Below, in pieces: positions 42,409 through 51,044 of a DNA stretch of 64,000 nucleotides. The stretch is from Kribbella monticola (lineage in GTDB: Bacteria; Actinomycetota; Actinomycetes; Propionibacteriales; Kribbellaceae): contig NZ_QFXK01000009.1 of the NCBI RefSeq assembly GCF_003261635.1, positions 124,001 through 188,000 of the forward strand, in the 5' to 3' direction. The notes under the pieces are model-generated. The model was not told the DNA's origin and searched no databases. It was given only the letters and a program-made list of their open reading frames with translations. The position numbers were made by a program, and so were the translations under genes. The first letter of the stretch is position 1; each line of letters starts with the position of its first letter.

Positions 42409-44978
42409 GCTGTGGCACCTCTGTCAGGTCGATGGTCGGGGCGGTGTTCTCGAATGAGGGCAAGGTTCTGGATGGCGGCCAGGGCGTACTGGGCCGCGTC
42501 GTTGGTGCTCACGAAAGGCGCTTCGTCGACGGGCATCAAAGCGCCGTCGACCGCGGTCGTTCGCCAGGCCGGTTCGCGCTGCAGGGCGTTGCGGTTCAGC
42601 TGGTCGCCTTCGTCGAGGAAGAACTTGCGCCAGGCCAGCTCCGCGAGCCCGACGTCGCCGGTGCGCGCGGCGGCGTACGCAGCGAGCCGGCTGTGCGCCT
42701 GGACCAGCGAGATCCCCGTCAACGCGTGGCCCAGCTCGGCGACCTGCTGTTCGGCGGGAGCGAGGTACAGCCGGCAGTAGTCGAGCCACGCCTTCTCGAA
42801 CCCCGGTACGTCGAGCGCGAGGTCGATCAGCTCGGAACAGATCTCAGGTAAGCCGAACACGGCAGACAGGTGCGACACCGAGACCGCCTTGCGGCGGGTA
42901 CCGAACCGTCCGGTCGACAGGTCCAGCAACGCTTGTCCTGTAAGGAATCCGTACGGCAATGCGGCGAGGTCGGCCATGGTCCCCACCAGCCGGGCCCGCG
43001 CCCGCTCGTCGCCGTACCGCTCCCAACGAGTCAGCCATGCCGCGGCCAGCGCTCCCCAGTCCACACCAAGCCCGACTGACAAAGCCTGCGGGTCGGGGGA
43101 GTAGACATCAGTACGCACCTTGCGCAGCGGATCGACGGCCAGGAAGGTGTTCTCGGCGTTGGCGAGCTCGTCGAGCAGGTCGCCGGTGCGCTCATCGGCG
43201 GTCAGGTAGTAGTAGAAGCGCCGGTAGATCGCGCTGGAGATCCGGAGCTGCTTGCAGCTGCAACCCCAGTGCTGCACGTTGTGGCGAGAGCCGAGCCCTT
43301 TCCAGCGGCCCAGATGGTGTACGTCGACCTCGCCGGTGTGCCGCGTCATCGCCTCTGCGAAGCGGAAGACGTCGGCCCGGCCGGTGCGCAGGTATTGGTA
43401 CCAGAGCCACAGATCCGGCGAGAGCTCCGAGTTGTCCCAGGCGTACCCGCCCACGTCGTACCGCCAGGTGTGCCGATCGGCGTCGTAGGTGTGCATCACG
43501 TCGCCGTAGTCCCAGAACCCGTACCAGCGACGCTGCTCGCGCTGACTCACGTAGTACTGGAAAAGGAAGTTCAGCCGGGCCTCGATGTCCTGGTGGTCGG
43601 AATCGGGGAGGTCCCAGCTGCCGAAGACACCGGCCTCGAGCAGGCGGGAAGGTGAGGCGGTCAGGAGACCGGGGGAGTTGAGGAGTTCGGCGTGCTCGGC
43701 AAGGTCGGCCACCGTGGGCGTGGTGTCGTGGGCGCGCAGGGTGAGTTCGTGGGTGCGGGCGATACCGTGCGCGTTGCCGAAGCCCGGCTCGTAGTCCTCG
43801 TAGGTGATCTCCAGGCCTTCGAGTTGCTCGGCGAAGCTGTCCTGGTCCATCCCGTCGTGCCAGTAGCGCAGGTCCATCGCCGGTGCGCCCGGCGACCACA
43901 TCCAGACGGTTGCGGTAGCCACGTCGGTTGCGGCGCCCCGGATGTCGAGGCGGGTCGGGTGCAGCTTCCAGAAGTCCCGCAGGCCGAACCCGAGACCGCC
44001 GCTGACACCACCGACGTACCCGTAACCGGGCGACCTCGTCCCGGCCGGGATCGTCACCCAGGCCTGGCCTGCACCGGTCCGCTTGCGGAGGGTGAACCCA
44101 TCGGCGCTGCTCTGGTCCAGCATGTAGTCGTTCCACCGCGGGATCAGGTGCAGCCGCTCGGACACCTCCCGATTGCCGATCTCGCCGACCGGACGCCCGG
44201 CCACCTGCGCCCGGCGTACGGACTCGCCCGGGTCGCGGCGCAACCCGGTCAGCCCACGTACAGCCTCGGTGAGAAACCCGGCCGGCCCAGCCAACCGGAC
44301 GTGCCGGTCGTGCGGCTCGTCGGACATCGGTACGTCGGCGCTGAGCCCCAACCCGGCCAGGAAATCCCGGTCCGGATCACCGTCCCAGACAAAACTGTGC
44401 ACGATCCGTACGTCGGTCGCGCCGGCGTAGAAGTAGAGGCGGACCGTGTACGGCAACCAGTCGCCGTGCCGACCCTCCAACCTGATCACCGCGCGCACCG
44501 GGCCGTTCTGCTCGACGACGATCCGCTCGGTGGTCGCGGTCGTCTCGTGTCGGGTGCGGTCGCCGTCCTCGTCAGGGGCGTCCTGGCGGAGGCTCACCAA
44601 CCGGATGTTCCGCGAGACTTCGCGGTCGCCGTACCGGATGGACGCGATCAGCTGCGGCTTCCGCAATACCCAGGTCACCTGGCCCGTGCTGACCTGGATG
44701 TCGTCAGCGGTGGCGATCACTCCCACCGGCTCGTCGGGACTTGATGGTGTCTGGTTCGGCACCAGATCGTAGGAACCCGCCGGGTGTGCAGCAGGGCCGA
44801 TCGCGTGAGCCGACCATTTGACCGAGCCGTCGGGCCAGGTCGCGGTGATCCAGCTCTGCACCGGGGTGCCGTCGGCGATCGCGAAGGTGCTGTCGGCAAC
44901 GATTGTGCCACGAGGCCAGGGGACGCCGCACGTAACGCCTTGTCTGCAAGGGGTTTCGAGCCAGTGCAGGGTCGTCAT
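42381..44978 (-). CDS. Cytosolic PcRGLX/YetA-like protein (exo-rhamnogalacturonan lyase family, PL26-like)
   Basis: This 865-residue paralogue of the Tat-exported protein shares the same domains and motifs (RWYGFWDYGD, YDVGGYAWDNSELSPD, IYRRFYYYLTADERTGD). It begins directly with MTTLHWLETPCRQG and has no signal peptide, so it should work in the cytoplasm on imported oligosaccharides. It overlaps the LplC-type permease by four bases. B. subtilis YetA, a relative, is also uncharacterised as far as I know. Confidence 0.87.
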   Translation of the reverse strand: MTTLHWLETPCRQGVTCGVPWPRGTIVADSTFAIADGTPVQSWITATWPDGSVKWSAHAIGPAAHPAGSYDLVPNQTPSSPDEPVGVIATADDIQVSTGQVTWVLRKPQLIASIRYGDREVSRNIRLVSLRQDAPDEDGDRTRHETTATTERIVVEQNGPVRAVIRLEGRHGDWLPYTVRLYFYAGATDVRIVHSFVWDGDPDRDFLAGLGLSADVPMSDEPHDRHVRLAGPAGFLTEAVRGLTGLRRDPGESVRRAQVAGRPVGEIGNREVSERLHLIPRWNDYMLDQSSADGFTLRKRTGAGQAWVTIPAGTRSPGYGYVGGVSGGLGFGLRDFWKLHPTRLDIRGAATDVATATVWMWSPGAPAMDLRYWHDGMDQDSFAEQLEGLEITYEDYEPGFGNAHGIARTHELTLRAHDTTPTVADLAEHAELLNSPGLLTASPSRLLEAGVFGSWDLPDSDHQDIEARLNFLFQYYVSQREQRRWYGFWDYGDVMHTYDADRHTWRYDVGGYAWDNSELSPDLWLWYQYLRTGRADVFRFAEAMTRHTGEVDVHHLGRWKGLGSRHNVQHWGCSCKQLRISSAIYRRFYYYLTADERTGDLLDELANAENTFLAVDPLRKVRTDVYSPDPQALSVGLGVDWGALAAAWLTRWERYGDERARARLVGTMADLAALPYGFLTGQALLDLSTGRFGTRRKAVSVSHLSAVFGLPEICSELIDLALDVPGFEKAWLDYCRLYLAPAEQQVAELGHALTGISLVQAHSRLAAYAAARTGDVGLAELAWRKFFLDEGDQLNRNALQREPAWRTTAVDGALMPVDEAPFVSTNDAAQYALAAIQNLALIREHRPDHRPDRGATAWRSPVDKS

Positions 44979-45868
44979 TCCTTCACCGATCCGATCAGCA
45001 CGCCCTTCGCGAAGTGCTTCTGCAGGAACGGGTAGAACAGCAGGATCGGCAGCGTGGCCACGACGACCACCGCGAACTTCAGACCCTGCTCAGGGAACGA
45101 CACGGTCTCCAACTGCTGCAGCACGTTGGCCGAGTCCGCGTTCGCCGCGGTGAGCTGGCGGACGATGATCTGCAACGTCCACTTCTTGCTGTCGTCGATG
45201 TAGAGCAGCGGTGACATGTAGTCGTTCCAGATCGCCACCGCGTAGAACAACGAGAACGTCGCGATGATCGGTTTCGACAACGGCAGCACGATCCACCAGA
45301 ACACCTTCAGCTCGTTGCAGCCGTCGATTCGAGCGGCCTCCTCCAGCGCCTCGGGAAGTTCCTGGAAGAAGCTCTTCACGACGATCAGGTAGAACGGGTT
45401 GATTGCCAACGGCAAGATGAGCGCCAGGTAGTTGTCCAGCAGACCGAGATCGCGCACCACCAGGTAGGTCGGGATCATCCCGCCGCTGAAGACGAGGGTG
45501 AAGATGACCAGGTTGAGTACCAGGGCACGGCCCGGCAGGTACCGCTTGGCCAGCGGGTAGGCCATCGTCAGCGTGAGCAGGAGTTGCACGACCGTGCCGA
45601 CAGCCGTCACGCAGATCGTCGTCAGCAGCGCCCGCACGAAGGTGTCGGTGGAGAAGATGTACTGATAGGTGCTGGTGACGAACTTCTGCGGCCACAGGAA
45701 GAACGGCCGGGAGCTGATCTCGGACTCGGAGGCGAACGAGCCCGCGAGCACGTAGAGCAGCGGCAGCACCGTGACGATGGCCAGCCCCGTCAGCAGCAGC
45801 ACGTTGGCGATGTCGAACGCGCGGCTGCCGGGGGAGTCGTAGTACCGGACGGATTGTTTTCTCGCCAT
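44975..45868 (-). CDS. Carbohydrate ABC transporter permease, LplC/YtcP type
   Basis: This permease of about 297 residues has six helices and the EAA loop EAARIDGCNELKVFW. It belongs to the LplC/YtcP branch used for complex oligosaccharides. ATG at 45868 has AAGGGAG eight bases upstream and is preferred to the GTG at 45874. Partner genes are the LplB-type permease and the lipoprotein upstream. There is no ATPase gene in the island. Confidence 0.92.
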   Translation of the reverse strand: MARKQSVRYYDSPGSRAFDIANVLLLTGLAIVTVLPLLYVLAGSFASESEISSRPFFLWPQKFVTSTYQYIFSTDTFVRALLTTICVTAVGTVVQLLLTLTMAYPLAKRYLPGRALVLNLVIFTLVFSGGMIPTYLVVRDLGLLDNYLALILPLAINPFYLIVVKSFFQELPEALEEAARIDGCNELKVFWWIVLPLSKPIIATFSLFYAVAIWNDYMSPLLYIDDSKKWTLQIIVRQLTAANADSANVLQQLETVSFPEQGLKFAVVVVATLPILLFYPFLQKHFAKGVLIGSVKE

Positions 45869-45883
45869 GATCACAGCTCCCTT

Positions 45884-46867
45884 TCAGAACAGGCCCCGCT
45901 GGCCGAGACGCTTGGCCAGCCGGTTGGAGCCGAAGATCAGTACGACGCCGATGACGCCCTTGAACAGGCCGACGGCGGTCGCGTAGCTGAACGAACCCTG
46001 GGTGATGCCGACGTAGTACACGAAGGTGTCGAACACGTCGGCCACGTCGCGGTTGAGCGAGGTCGTCATCAGCCAGATCTGCTCGAAACCCGAATCCATC
46101 AGATGGCCCGAGGTGAGGATCGCCATCACCACGATGGTCGGCTGGATCGCCGGCAGCGTGATGTGCCAGAACTGCCGCCAGCGGCCGGCGCCGTCAACCC
46201 GGGCCGCTTCGTACAGCTGCGAATCGACACCGGCCAGCGCTGCCAGATAGATGATCGTGCCCCAGCCGGTCTGCTTCCAGAGCAGTTGCAGCACGATCAG
46301 CGGCCGGAACCAGCCGGCCTGCGCGACGTAGTCCACCTTCGGCCCGCCGGCCAGGCTGTGCACCCAGCCGGCGATCACGCCGAAGTCCACCGAGAACAGC
46401 AGGTACGTCAGCGACGCGACGATGGTCCAGGACAGGAAGTGCGGGATGTAGATCAGCGACTGTACGGACCGCTTCAAGACCTTCATCCGCAGTTCGTTCA
46501 GCATCAGCGCGACCACGATCGGCGCCGGGAAGACGAACACGATCGTCAGCAGCGCCAGCAGCAGCGTGTTGAACATCAACCGGCCGAAGTCCGGCCCGGT
46601 GAAGAGTTCGCGGAAGTGCTCGAGGCCAACCCACTGGCTGCCGGAGTACCCCAGGAAGGGCACATAGTCCTTGAAGGCGATCGTCAGGCCGTACATCGGC
46701 AGGTACTTGAAGAGCGCGAAGTAGGCCAGGCCGGGCAGCAGCATCACGTACAGCCAGCGGTAGCGCAGCAGCTCGCGGCCCAGCGGCCGTCGCGGCTTGC
46801 GCGGCGGAGCCTGCTTCACCTCAGCGGCGGGGGGCACCACCTGGTTCGGCGCCAGATCGGTGGCCAT
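45884..46867 (-). CDS. Carbohydrate ABC transporter permease, LplB type
   Basis: This 327-residue permease has a Pro/Arg-rich cytoplasmic N terminus, about six helices and the EAA loop EAARVDGAGRWRQFW. It is the second channel subunit of the RG-oligosaccharide importer and lies between the binding-protein gene and the LplC-type gene. Confidence 0.92.
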   Translation of the reverse strand: MATDLAPNQVVPPAAEVKQAPPRKPRRPLGRELLRYRWLYVMLLPGLAYFALFKYLPMYGLTIAFKDYVPFLGYSGSQWVGLEHFRELFTGPDFGRLMFNTLLLALLTIVFVFPAPIVVALMLNELRMKVLKRSVQSLIYIPHFLSWTIVASLTYLLFSVDFGVIAGWVHSLAGGPKVDYVAQAGWFRPLIVLQLLWKQTGWGTIIYLAALAGVDSQLYEAARVDGAGRWRQFWHITLPAIQPTIVVMAILTSGHLMDSGFEQIWLMTTSLNRDVADVFDTFVYYVGITQGSFSYATAVGLFKGVIGVVLIFGSNRLAKRLGQRGLF

Positions 46868-46925
46868 GGCGCCCTCCCTTCGGATCGTGGGGGCCCGGGA
46901 TTCCGCCGGGCCCCGCAGCAGTGGG

Positions 46926-48467
46926 TCAGCCGCCGACCTTGGCGGCCAGGTCGTTGGTCTCCTTGACGATCTGCGTGCCGCCGCTGTCGTACCAGCGCTT
47001 GATCTCGGCCTTCAGCTGGTCCTCGGTGATCGCGCCGGACAGGTACTTGATCCGCGCGTCCGGGATGATGTTCTGCAGCGACTGGCCCTTCGAGATCGAG
47101 GTCGGCGCGATCACCCCGAGCACCGGGTTGAACACCGCGGTCTTCAGGTCCTCGTTCATCAGTACGTCGAACTTCTCCCGCATCGCCCGGCTGGCCGCGT
47201 CGTTCGGCTTCAGCTGGTAGGCGCCCATCCCGACGCTGGCCCGCGTGCCCAGCTGGATGAAGGCCTTGTCGACGTCGTTCTGGATCGCCTTCACCTTCGG
47301 GTCGTCGGAATTGATCGGTACGGCGTACTTGCCGTCGGCCTTGAAGTTGCGGCCCTCGATCCCGTTGGTGAGCAGGATCGAGCCCTCCTTGGACTCCAGC
47401 TTGTCCAGCGCCTGCAGCACCTGGTCGAGCTGCTCCTCGGTCCGGATGTGCTGCTTGGAGACCGCGATCACCATGTTGTAGCCGGTGAACGGGTAGGAGT
47501 ACTTCTTGCCGTTCGCCTGGGCGAGGTTGCCGACCAGGGTGACCTTGTCGAAGTCCTTGGGGTTCTTCTCCTTGAACAGGTCGAGCAGCTGGGTGGCCCG
47601 GACGTTGACGTCGATGATCATGCCGCCCTTGCCCTGCACGAACGGGTCGTTCCAGTTCGCGCTGTCCAAGGTGGCGAAGTCGGGATTGACCAGGCCCTCC
47701 GACACCCACTTGCGCAACCAGCGGTCGGCGGTGAGGAACTCGGGGGTGTCGAAGCCCGGGACGAGCTTCCCGTCGCGCTCGCCCCAGCCGTTCGGCGCAC
47801 CGAACCAGGTCTCGATCACGTCGTACGGGCTGGCGCTGGCGTAGCCGCCGGGCCACTTCGGGATGATCAGGCCGTAGGTGTCCTTCTTGCCGTTGCCGTC
47901 CGGGTCGCGCTCGGTGAACGCCTTGGCGACGGCGTAGAGGTCGTCGACGGTCTTCGGCTCCTGCAGGCCGAGCTTGGCCAGCCAGTCCTTGCGGATCACG
48001 ATGCCGGAGCGCAGCAGCGGCCGGACCCGGTAGATGCCGTACGTCTTGCCGTTGACCGTGGTGTTCTTGGCGGTCTGCTCGTCGGCGGGCTTGAGGTTCG
48101 GGTACTTGTCGAGCTTGCCGGTCAGGTCCCAGAACGCGCCGGCCTCGGCCGCCTTGACGAACGACGGGCCCTTCTCGTTCACCACCATCAGGTCGGGGAT
48201 GCTGTCCGACGCCAGCGTGACGTTGGTCTTGTCGCCGTACTCCGCGTTCGGCACCCAGGTGATCTTGAGCTTCTTGCCGACCAGTTTCTCCACGGCCTGC
48301 TGCAGTTCGCCGCCCGGATCGGGGGCGGTGCCGAACAGCGGCGCCATCACCGTCAGTTCGTTGCTCGAGGCTTGTTCCTTGTCGCCGCCACCGGAACAAG
48401 CGGTGGCGAGCAGGGCCGTCGCGGAGACGACGGCGACGGCGAGGCGCCGACGGGACAGGATGGTCAT
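46926..48467 (-). CDS. Oligosaccharide-binding lipoprotein, LplA/LipO type
   Basis: This 513-residue lipoprotein has a signal ending in the lipobox LATAC (Cys about 24) and the long binding domain typical of the LplA/YtcQ group. It should bind unsaturated rhamnogalacturonan oligosaccharides for the LplB/LplC-type channel. Its ATG overlaps the stop of the YesL-like gene by four bases. Confidence 0.92.
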   Translation of the reverse strand: MTILSRRRLAVAVVSATALLATACSGGGDKEQASSNELTVMAPLFGTAPDPGGELQQAVEKLVGKKLKITWVPNAEYGDKTNVTLASDSIPDLMVVNEKGPSFVKAAEAGAFWDLTGKLDKYPNLKPADEQTAKNTTVNGKTYGIYRVRPLLRSGIVIRKDWLAKLGLQEPKTVDDLYAVAKAFTERDPDGNGKKDTYGLIIPKWPGGYASASPYDVIETWFGAPNGWGERDGKLVPGFDTPEFLTADRWLRKWVSEGLVNPDFATLDSANWNDPFVQGKGGMIIDVNVRATQLLDLFKEKNPKDFDKVTLVGNLAQANGKKYSYPFTGYNMVIAVSKQHIRTEEQLDQVLQALDKLESKEGSILLTNGIEGRNFKADGKYAVPINSDDPKVKAIQNDVDKAFIQLGTRASVGMGAYQLKPNDAASRAMREKFDVLMNEDLKTAVFNPVLGVIAPTSISKGQSLQNIIPDARIKYLSGAITEDQLKAEIKRWYDSGGTQIVKETNDLAAKVGG

Positions 48468-49093
48468 GAGTTCCCTTTCAGATGCAGGCGCGCCTCGTTC
48501 TCGGCGAAGAAGCGCAGGCAGAGCCAGGTGTTCAGCTGGATCCAGCCGCCGGCCGCCAGGACCAGTCCGATCACCGGCAAGGTGCTGGACAGGTAGGCGA
48601 TGGTGACGAAGACGAAGAGCAGGACGACGGACGACGCCGGGTGCGAGATCGCCATCAGCGAGGCCTTGGGCAGCAGGTCGCGGGGCCGCAGGTCGTAGTG
48701 CACGGCCATCGGCAGCAGGTAGGCCGCGATCACCGTGAGCACGCCGAGTGCGGCGAAGCAGGCAAGCCGCGGGATCGACGCCCGGGCGCCGAGGGACGCG
48801 AAGTACAGGTAGTTGCCGGTGAGGACGACCGCCACGGTCAGCAGCGGCAGCACCACGACGGTGCCCCGGGCGAACTCGCGGCGGAATCCGGCCCGGAAAG
48901 CAGGCCAGGCGTGAAACGATTCACCGGATGACCTGCGTCTGGCCAGTGAATATGCTGTGAGCGTGGCCGGGCCGATACCCAGCGCGACACCGTCCAGCAG
49001 CGTGAACGCTAGCAGCAGGAAGTTGAGCTTGATCGCCCAGACGAGTTCGTCCGCCGCGTCGTACAGACGGATCGACCAACCCTGCGTACTCAT
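48464..49093 (-). CDS. DUF624 (YesL-like) membrane protein
   Basis: This protein of about 209 residues has five to six membrane helices and belongs to DUF624. B. subtilis YesL heads the yes operon for rhamnogalacturonan use, and here too it is the first gene of the operon. Its function is unknown, perhaps in transporter assembly. I start it at ATG 49093, which matches the usual family N terminus; a GTG at 49120 is the alternative. Confidence 0.85.
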   Translation of the reverse strand: MSTQGWSIRLYDAADELVWAIKLNFLLLAFTLLDGVALGIGPATLTAYSLARRRSSGESFHAWPAFRAGFRREFARGTVVVLPLLTVAVVLTGNYLYFASLGARASIPRLACFAALGVLTVIAAYLLPMAVHYDLRPRDLLPKASLMAISHPASSVVLLFVFVTIAYLSSTLPVIGLVLAAGGWIQLNTWLCLRFFAENEARLHLKGNS

Positions 49094-49191
49094 CTGCGGC
49101 CGGAGCGAGGCAGCAGCCACGTCCTGATCGGGGTTTGTTTCACGGACCTACCTGCCTTGAGACGAGGCTGTTACGGGTGAAAAGTGTTGTG

Positions 49192-49220
49192 ACCGTATAG
49201 TTGAATCGTCTCAATGTCAA
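49192..49220 (-). promoter_or_regulatory. Promoter and embedded LacI-type operator of the rhamnogalacturonan operon
   Basis: Read on the minus strand, TTGACA (49215-49220) and TACGGT (49192-49197) are 17 bp apart, a good vegetative promoter. The spacer holds the 15-mer written on the plus strand as TTGAATCGTCTCAAT (49201-49215), with a central CG as in LacI-family operators. The same word, one base different, precedes the lacI gene of the island. Confidence 0.65.
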
Positions 49221-49236
49221 CGCTTCGGAAAGCGTT
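49219..49236. promoter_or_regulatory. AACGCTT-N4-AAGCGTT palindrome upstream of the rhamnogalacturonan promoter
   Basis: This perfect 7+7 palindrome abuts the -35 element of the operon promoter. It could be a second regulator site, for example for a different LacI-family or carbon-control protein, or an extra terminator stem for the YesU-like gene. Confidence 0.5.
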
Positions 49237-49241
49237 TGTCA

Positions 49242-49269
49242 GGCTTCGGGCAAGCGGTTGCCCGAAGCC
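49242..49269 (-). terminator. Hairpin terminator after the LacI-YesU operon
   Basis: A perfect 12-bp stem (arms 49242-49253 and 49258-49269, GGCTTCGGGCAA) with a four-base loop lies four bases after the stop of the DUF1961 gene on the minus strand. Confidence 0.75.
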
Positions 49270-49273
49270 GTTC

Positions 49274-49903
49274 TCAGGGCCGCGAAATCCGCAGGTTCGC
49301 GTATTCGCCGATCATCGGCGCCATCTGCCGGAAGCCGATCTTGCCGCCGCTGAGCGGCTCTTCGTCGCGCCAGCTGAACGACACCAGGCCGTTGATCGCG
49401 AAGGTGATCAGGCCGTCCTGGATCGACAGCCTCAGTTGGTAAGGGCCGGTCGCGTCCAGCACCGAGGGGAGTGGATCAGGTCCCTGGGCGACGAGGTGGA
49501 AGCCGTAGCTCTTGCGCAGGTTGCACGTGTGCAGAGCGCGCTCGGCCGGCCAGCGGCGGCGGAAGTACGAGACGTGGTAGGCGTTCAGATCGCCGTGGTG
49601 GTACTGCTCGTACGGCCCGGTCCTCGGGGCGAGGTCGAAGAGGTCCTCGCCGTTGCGACCCTTGGCGTGGAAGAACAGAATGCAGAGGCCGGGCTCGCGG
49701 ATCGGCCAGAAGTCCCACTCCACCGTCAGATCCGGCCCGAACTCCTCCGGGCACCAGAGCACGACATTGGCATCCTGGCCGTCCTCGGCCGGCCGCTTGC
49801 TCTCCAGCCGGAGCCGGCCGAGCGGGAAGGAGATGGCGCCGTCGCCTTCCAGTCTCCAGCCGTCCAGGTCGGCTGGAGAGGCCAGGGCGTTCTGGTAGCT
49901 CAT
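49274..49903 (-). CDS. DUF1961 (YesU-like) protein
   Basis: This 209-residue soluble protein with a jelly-roll (lectin/glucanase-like) composition matches DUF1961. Examples are LTVEWDFWPIREPG, YHHGDLNAYHVSYFRR and the final IGFRQMAPMIGEY. B. subtilis YesU, from the same rhamnogalacturonan cluster, is the named relative; its function is unknown. It has no signal peptide, so a cytoplasmic sugar-binding role is possible. Its ATG overlaps the lacI stop by four bases. Confidence 0.85.
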   Translation of the reverse strand: MSYQNALASPADLDGWRLEGDGAISFPLGRLRLESKRPAEDGQDANVVLWCPEEFGPDLTVEWDFWPIREPGLCILFFHAKGRNGEDLFDLAPRTGPYEQYHHGDLNAYHVSYFRRRWPAERALHTCNLRKSYGFHLVAQGPDPLPSVLDATGPYQLRLSIQDGLITFAINGLVSFSWRDEEPLSGGKIGFRQMAPMIGEYANLRISRP

Positions 49904-50922
49904 CGAGAGCTGCGGGTGTAGTCGCTGGACTGCCGGACGACAAGGTCAGGCTGGAAGATCACCTGGCGGTGCCGATGCCGCTCGGCGTCCTCGACTTCCT
50001 CCTGCAGCAGTTGCATCGCGGTGCGGCCGAGCTGACCGGCGGGCTGCCGGACCGACGACAGCGGTACGGCGGCGGCCGCGGCGAACCCGATGTCGTCGTA
50101 CCCGACGATCGCCATGTCCTCCGGCACCTGCAGCCCGGCCGCGGCCATCGCCTGCAGGAAGCCGAGCGCGAGGAGATCGTTGCCGCAGAAGGCCGCGGTC
50201 GGACGGGAGCGCCGGGGGAGCGCGGCGATCTTCTCGCCCGCCTCCCGACCGTGCGCGACGCCCATGACGGCGACCTCGAAGGTCTGCAGCTCGACGTCAC
50301 CGGCCTTCTCGACGGTGCTGGTGATCCCGGCCAGTCGATCGGCGACCTGTTGCATGCCGAGCGGTCCGCCGATGAAGGCGATCCGCCGGTGACCCGACTC
50401 GATCAGGTGCTTGCCGGCCAGTCGTCCGCCGACCTGGTCGTCCACCGAGACCGAGCACAGGCCGCCCCCGTCGGCGGTGCGATCGACGAGCACCACCGGC
50501 GTACCGCGGGCGACCAGCGCGTGCAGCCCAGGATCGGCGCTGTCGTACGGCGTGATGAGGATGCCGAACACCCGTTGCTGTTCGAGCTGGCCGAGGTGGT
50601 GGCCCTCGCGGACCGGGTCGGTCTTGCTGTTGCAGAGCATCACCACGATGTCGTGCTCGTAGGCGACCTCGTCGGCGCCTTCGGCGAGGTCGGTGAAGAA
50701 CGGGTTGGCCACGTCGAACACCACCAGGCCGACGGTCCGGCCGCGGCCGAGGCGCAGATGCCGGGCCGCCTCGTTGCGGACGAAACCGAGCTCCCGGATC
50801 GTGTCCAGCACCCGTTGCCGGGTCGCGGGTGCCACGATCGACGGGCGGTTCAGGACGTTGCTGACCGTCCCGACCGAGACCCCGGCGTGCTGCGCGACCT
50901 CCTTGATGCTGGGAGTTGCCAT
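49900..50922 (-). CDS. LacI-family regulator of the rhamnogalacturonan island
   Basis: This 340-residue repressor has the LacI helix-turn-helix at the extreme N terminus (IKEVAQHAGVSVGTVSNVL) and hinge (ARHLRLGRGRTVGLVV), followed by the effector domain. It is cotranscribed with the YesU-like gene and lies upstream of the rhamnogalacturonan operon. The shared operator word before both transcripts makes it the likely regulator of both. The ligand is presumably an RG-derived mono- or disaccharide. Confidence 0.9.
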   Translation of the reverse strand: MATPSIKEVAQHAGVSVGTVSNVLNRPSIVAPATRQRVLDTIRELGFVRNEAARHLRLGRGRTVGLVVFDVANPFFTDLAEGADEVAYEHDIVVMLCNSKTDPVREGHHLGQLEQQRVFGILITPYDSADPGLHALVARGTPVVLVDRTADGGGLCSVSVDDQVGGRLAGKHLIESGHRRIAFIGGPLGMQQVADRLAGITSTVEKAGDVELQTFEVAVMGVAHGREAGEKIAALPRRSRPTAAFCGNDLLALGFLQAMAAAGLQVPEDMAIVGYDDIGFAAAAAVPLSSVRQPAGQLGRTAMQLLQEEVEDAERHRHRQVIFQPDLVVRQSSDYTRSSR

Positions 50923-50974
50923 CGCCCCTCATGTCACCGCTGCCGACTGGGACGATCAGCTTATCGGCGCTGGA

Positions 50975-50989
50975 TTGAATCGTCTAAAT
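50975..50989. promoter_or_regulatory. LacI-type operator candidate upstream of the island's lacI gene
   Basis: TTGAATCGTCTAAAT differs by one base from the word inside the operon promoter at 49201-49215 and has the same orientation. It lies 53 bp upstream of the lacI start, consistent with autoregulation. Confidence 0.6.
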
Positions 50990-51044
50990 CAGCGGTTCAA
51001 CCGGCCGCTCGACAGCTAAGTGACTGGCGGGTAACCTCCTCGGC

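Noticed and set aside
46797..48596. 599-codon plus-strand frame opposite the binding lipoprotein and LplB gene
   Set aside because: It is antisense to well-defined transporter genes and has Leu/Asp/Val/Gly low-complexity composition.
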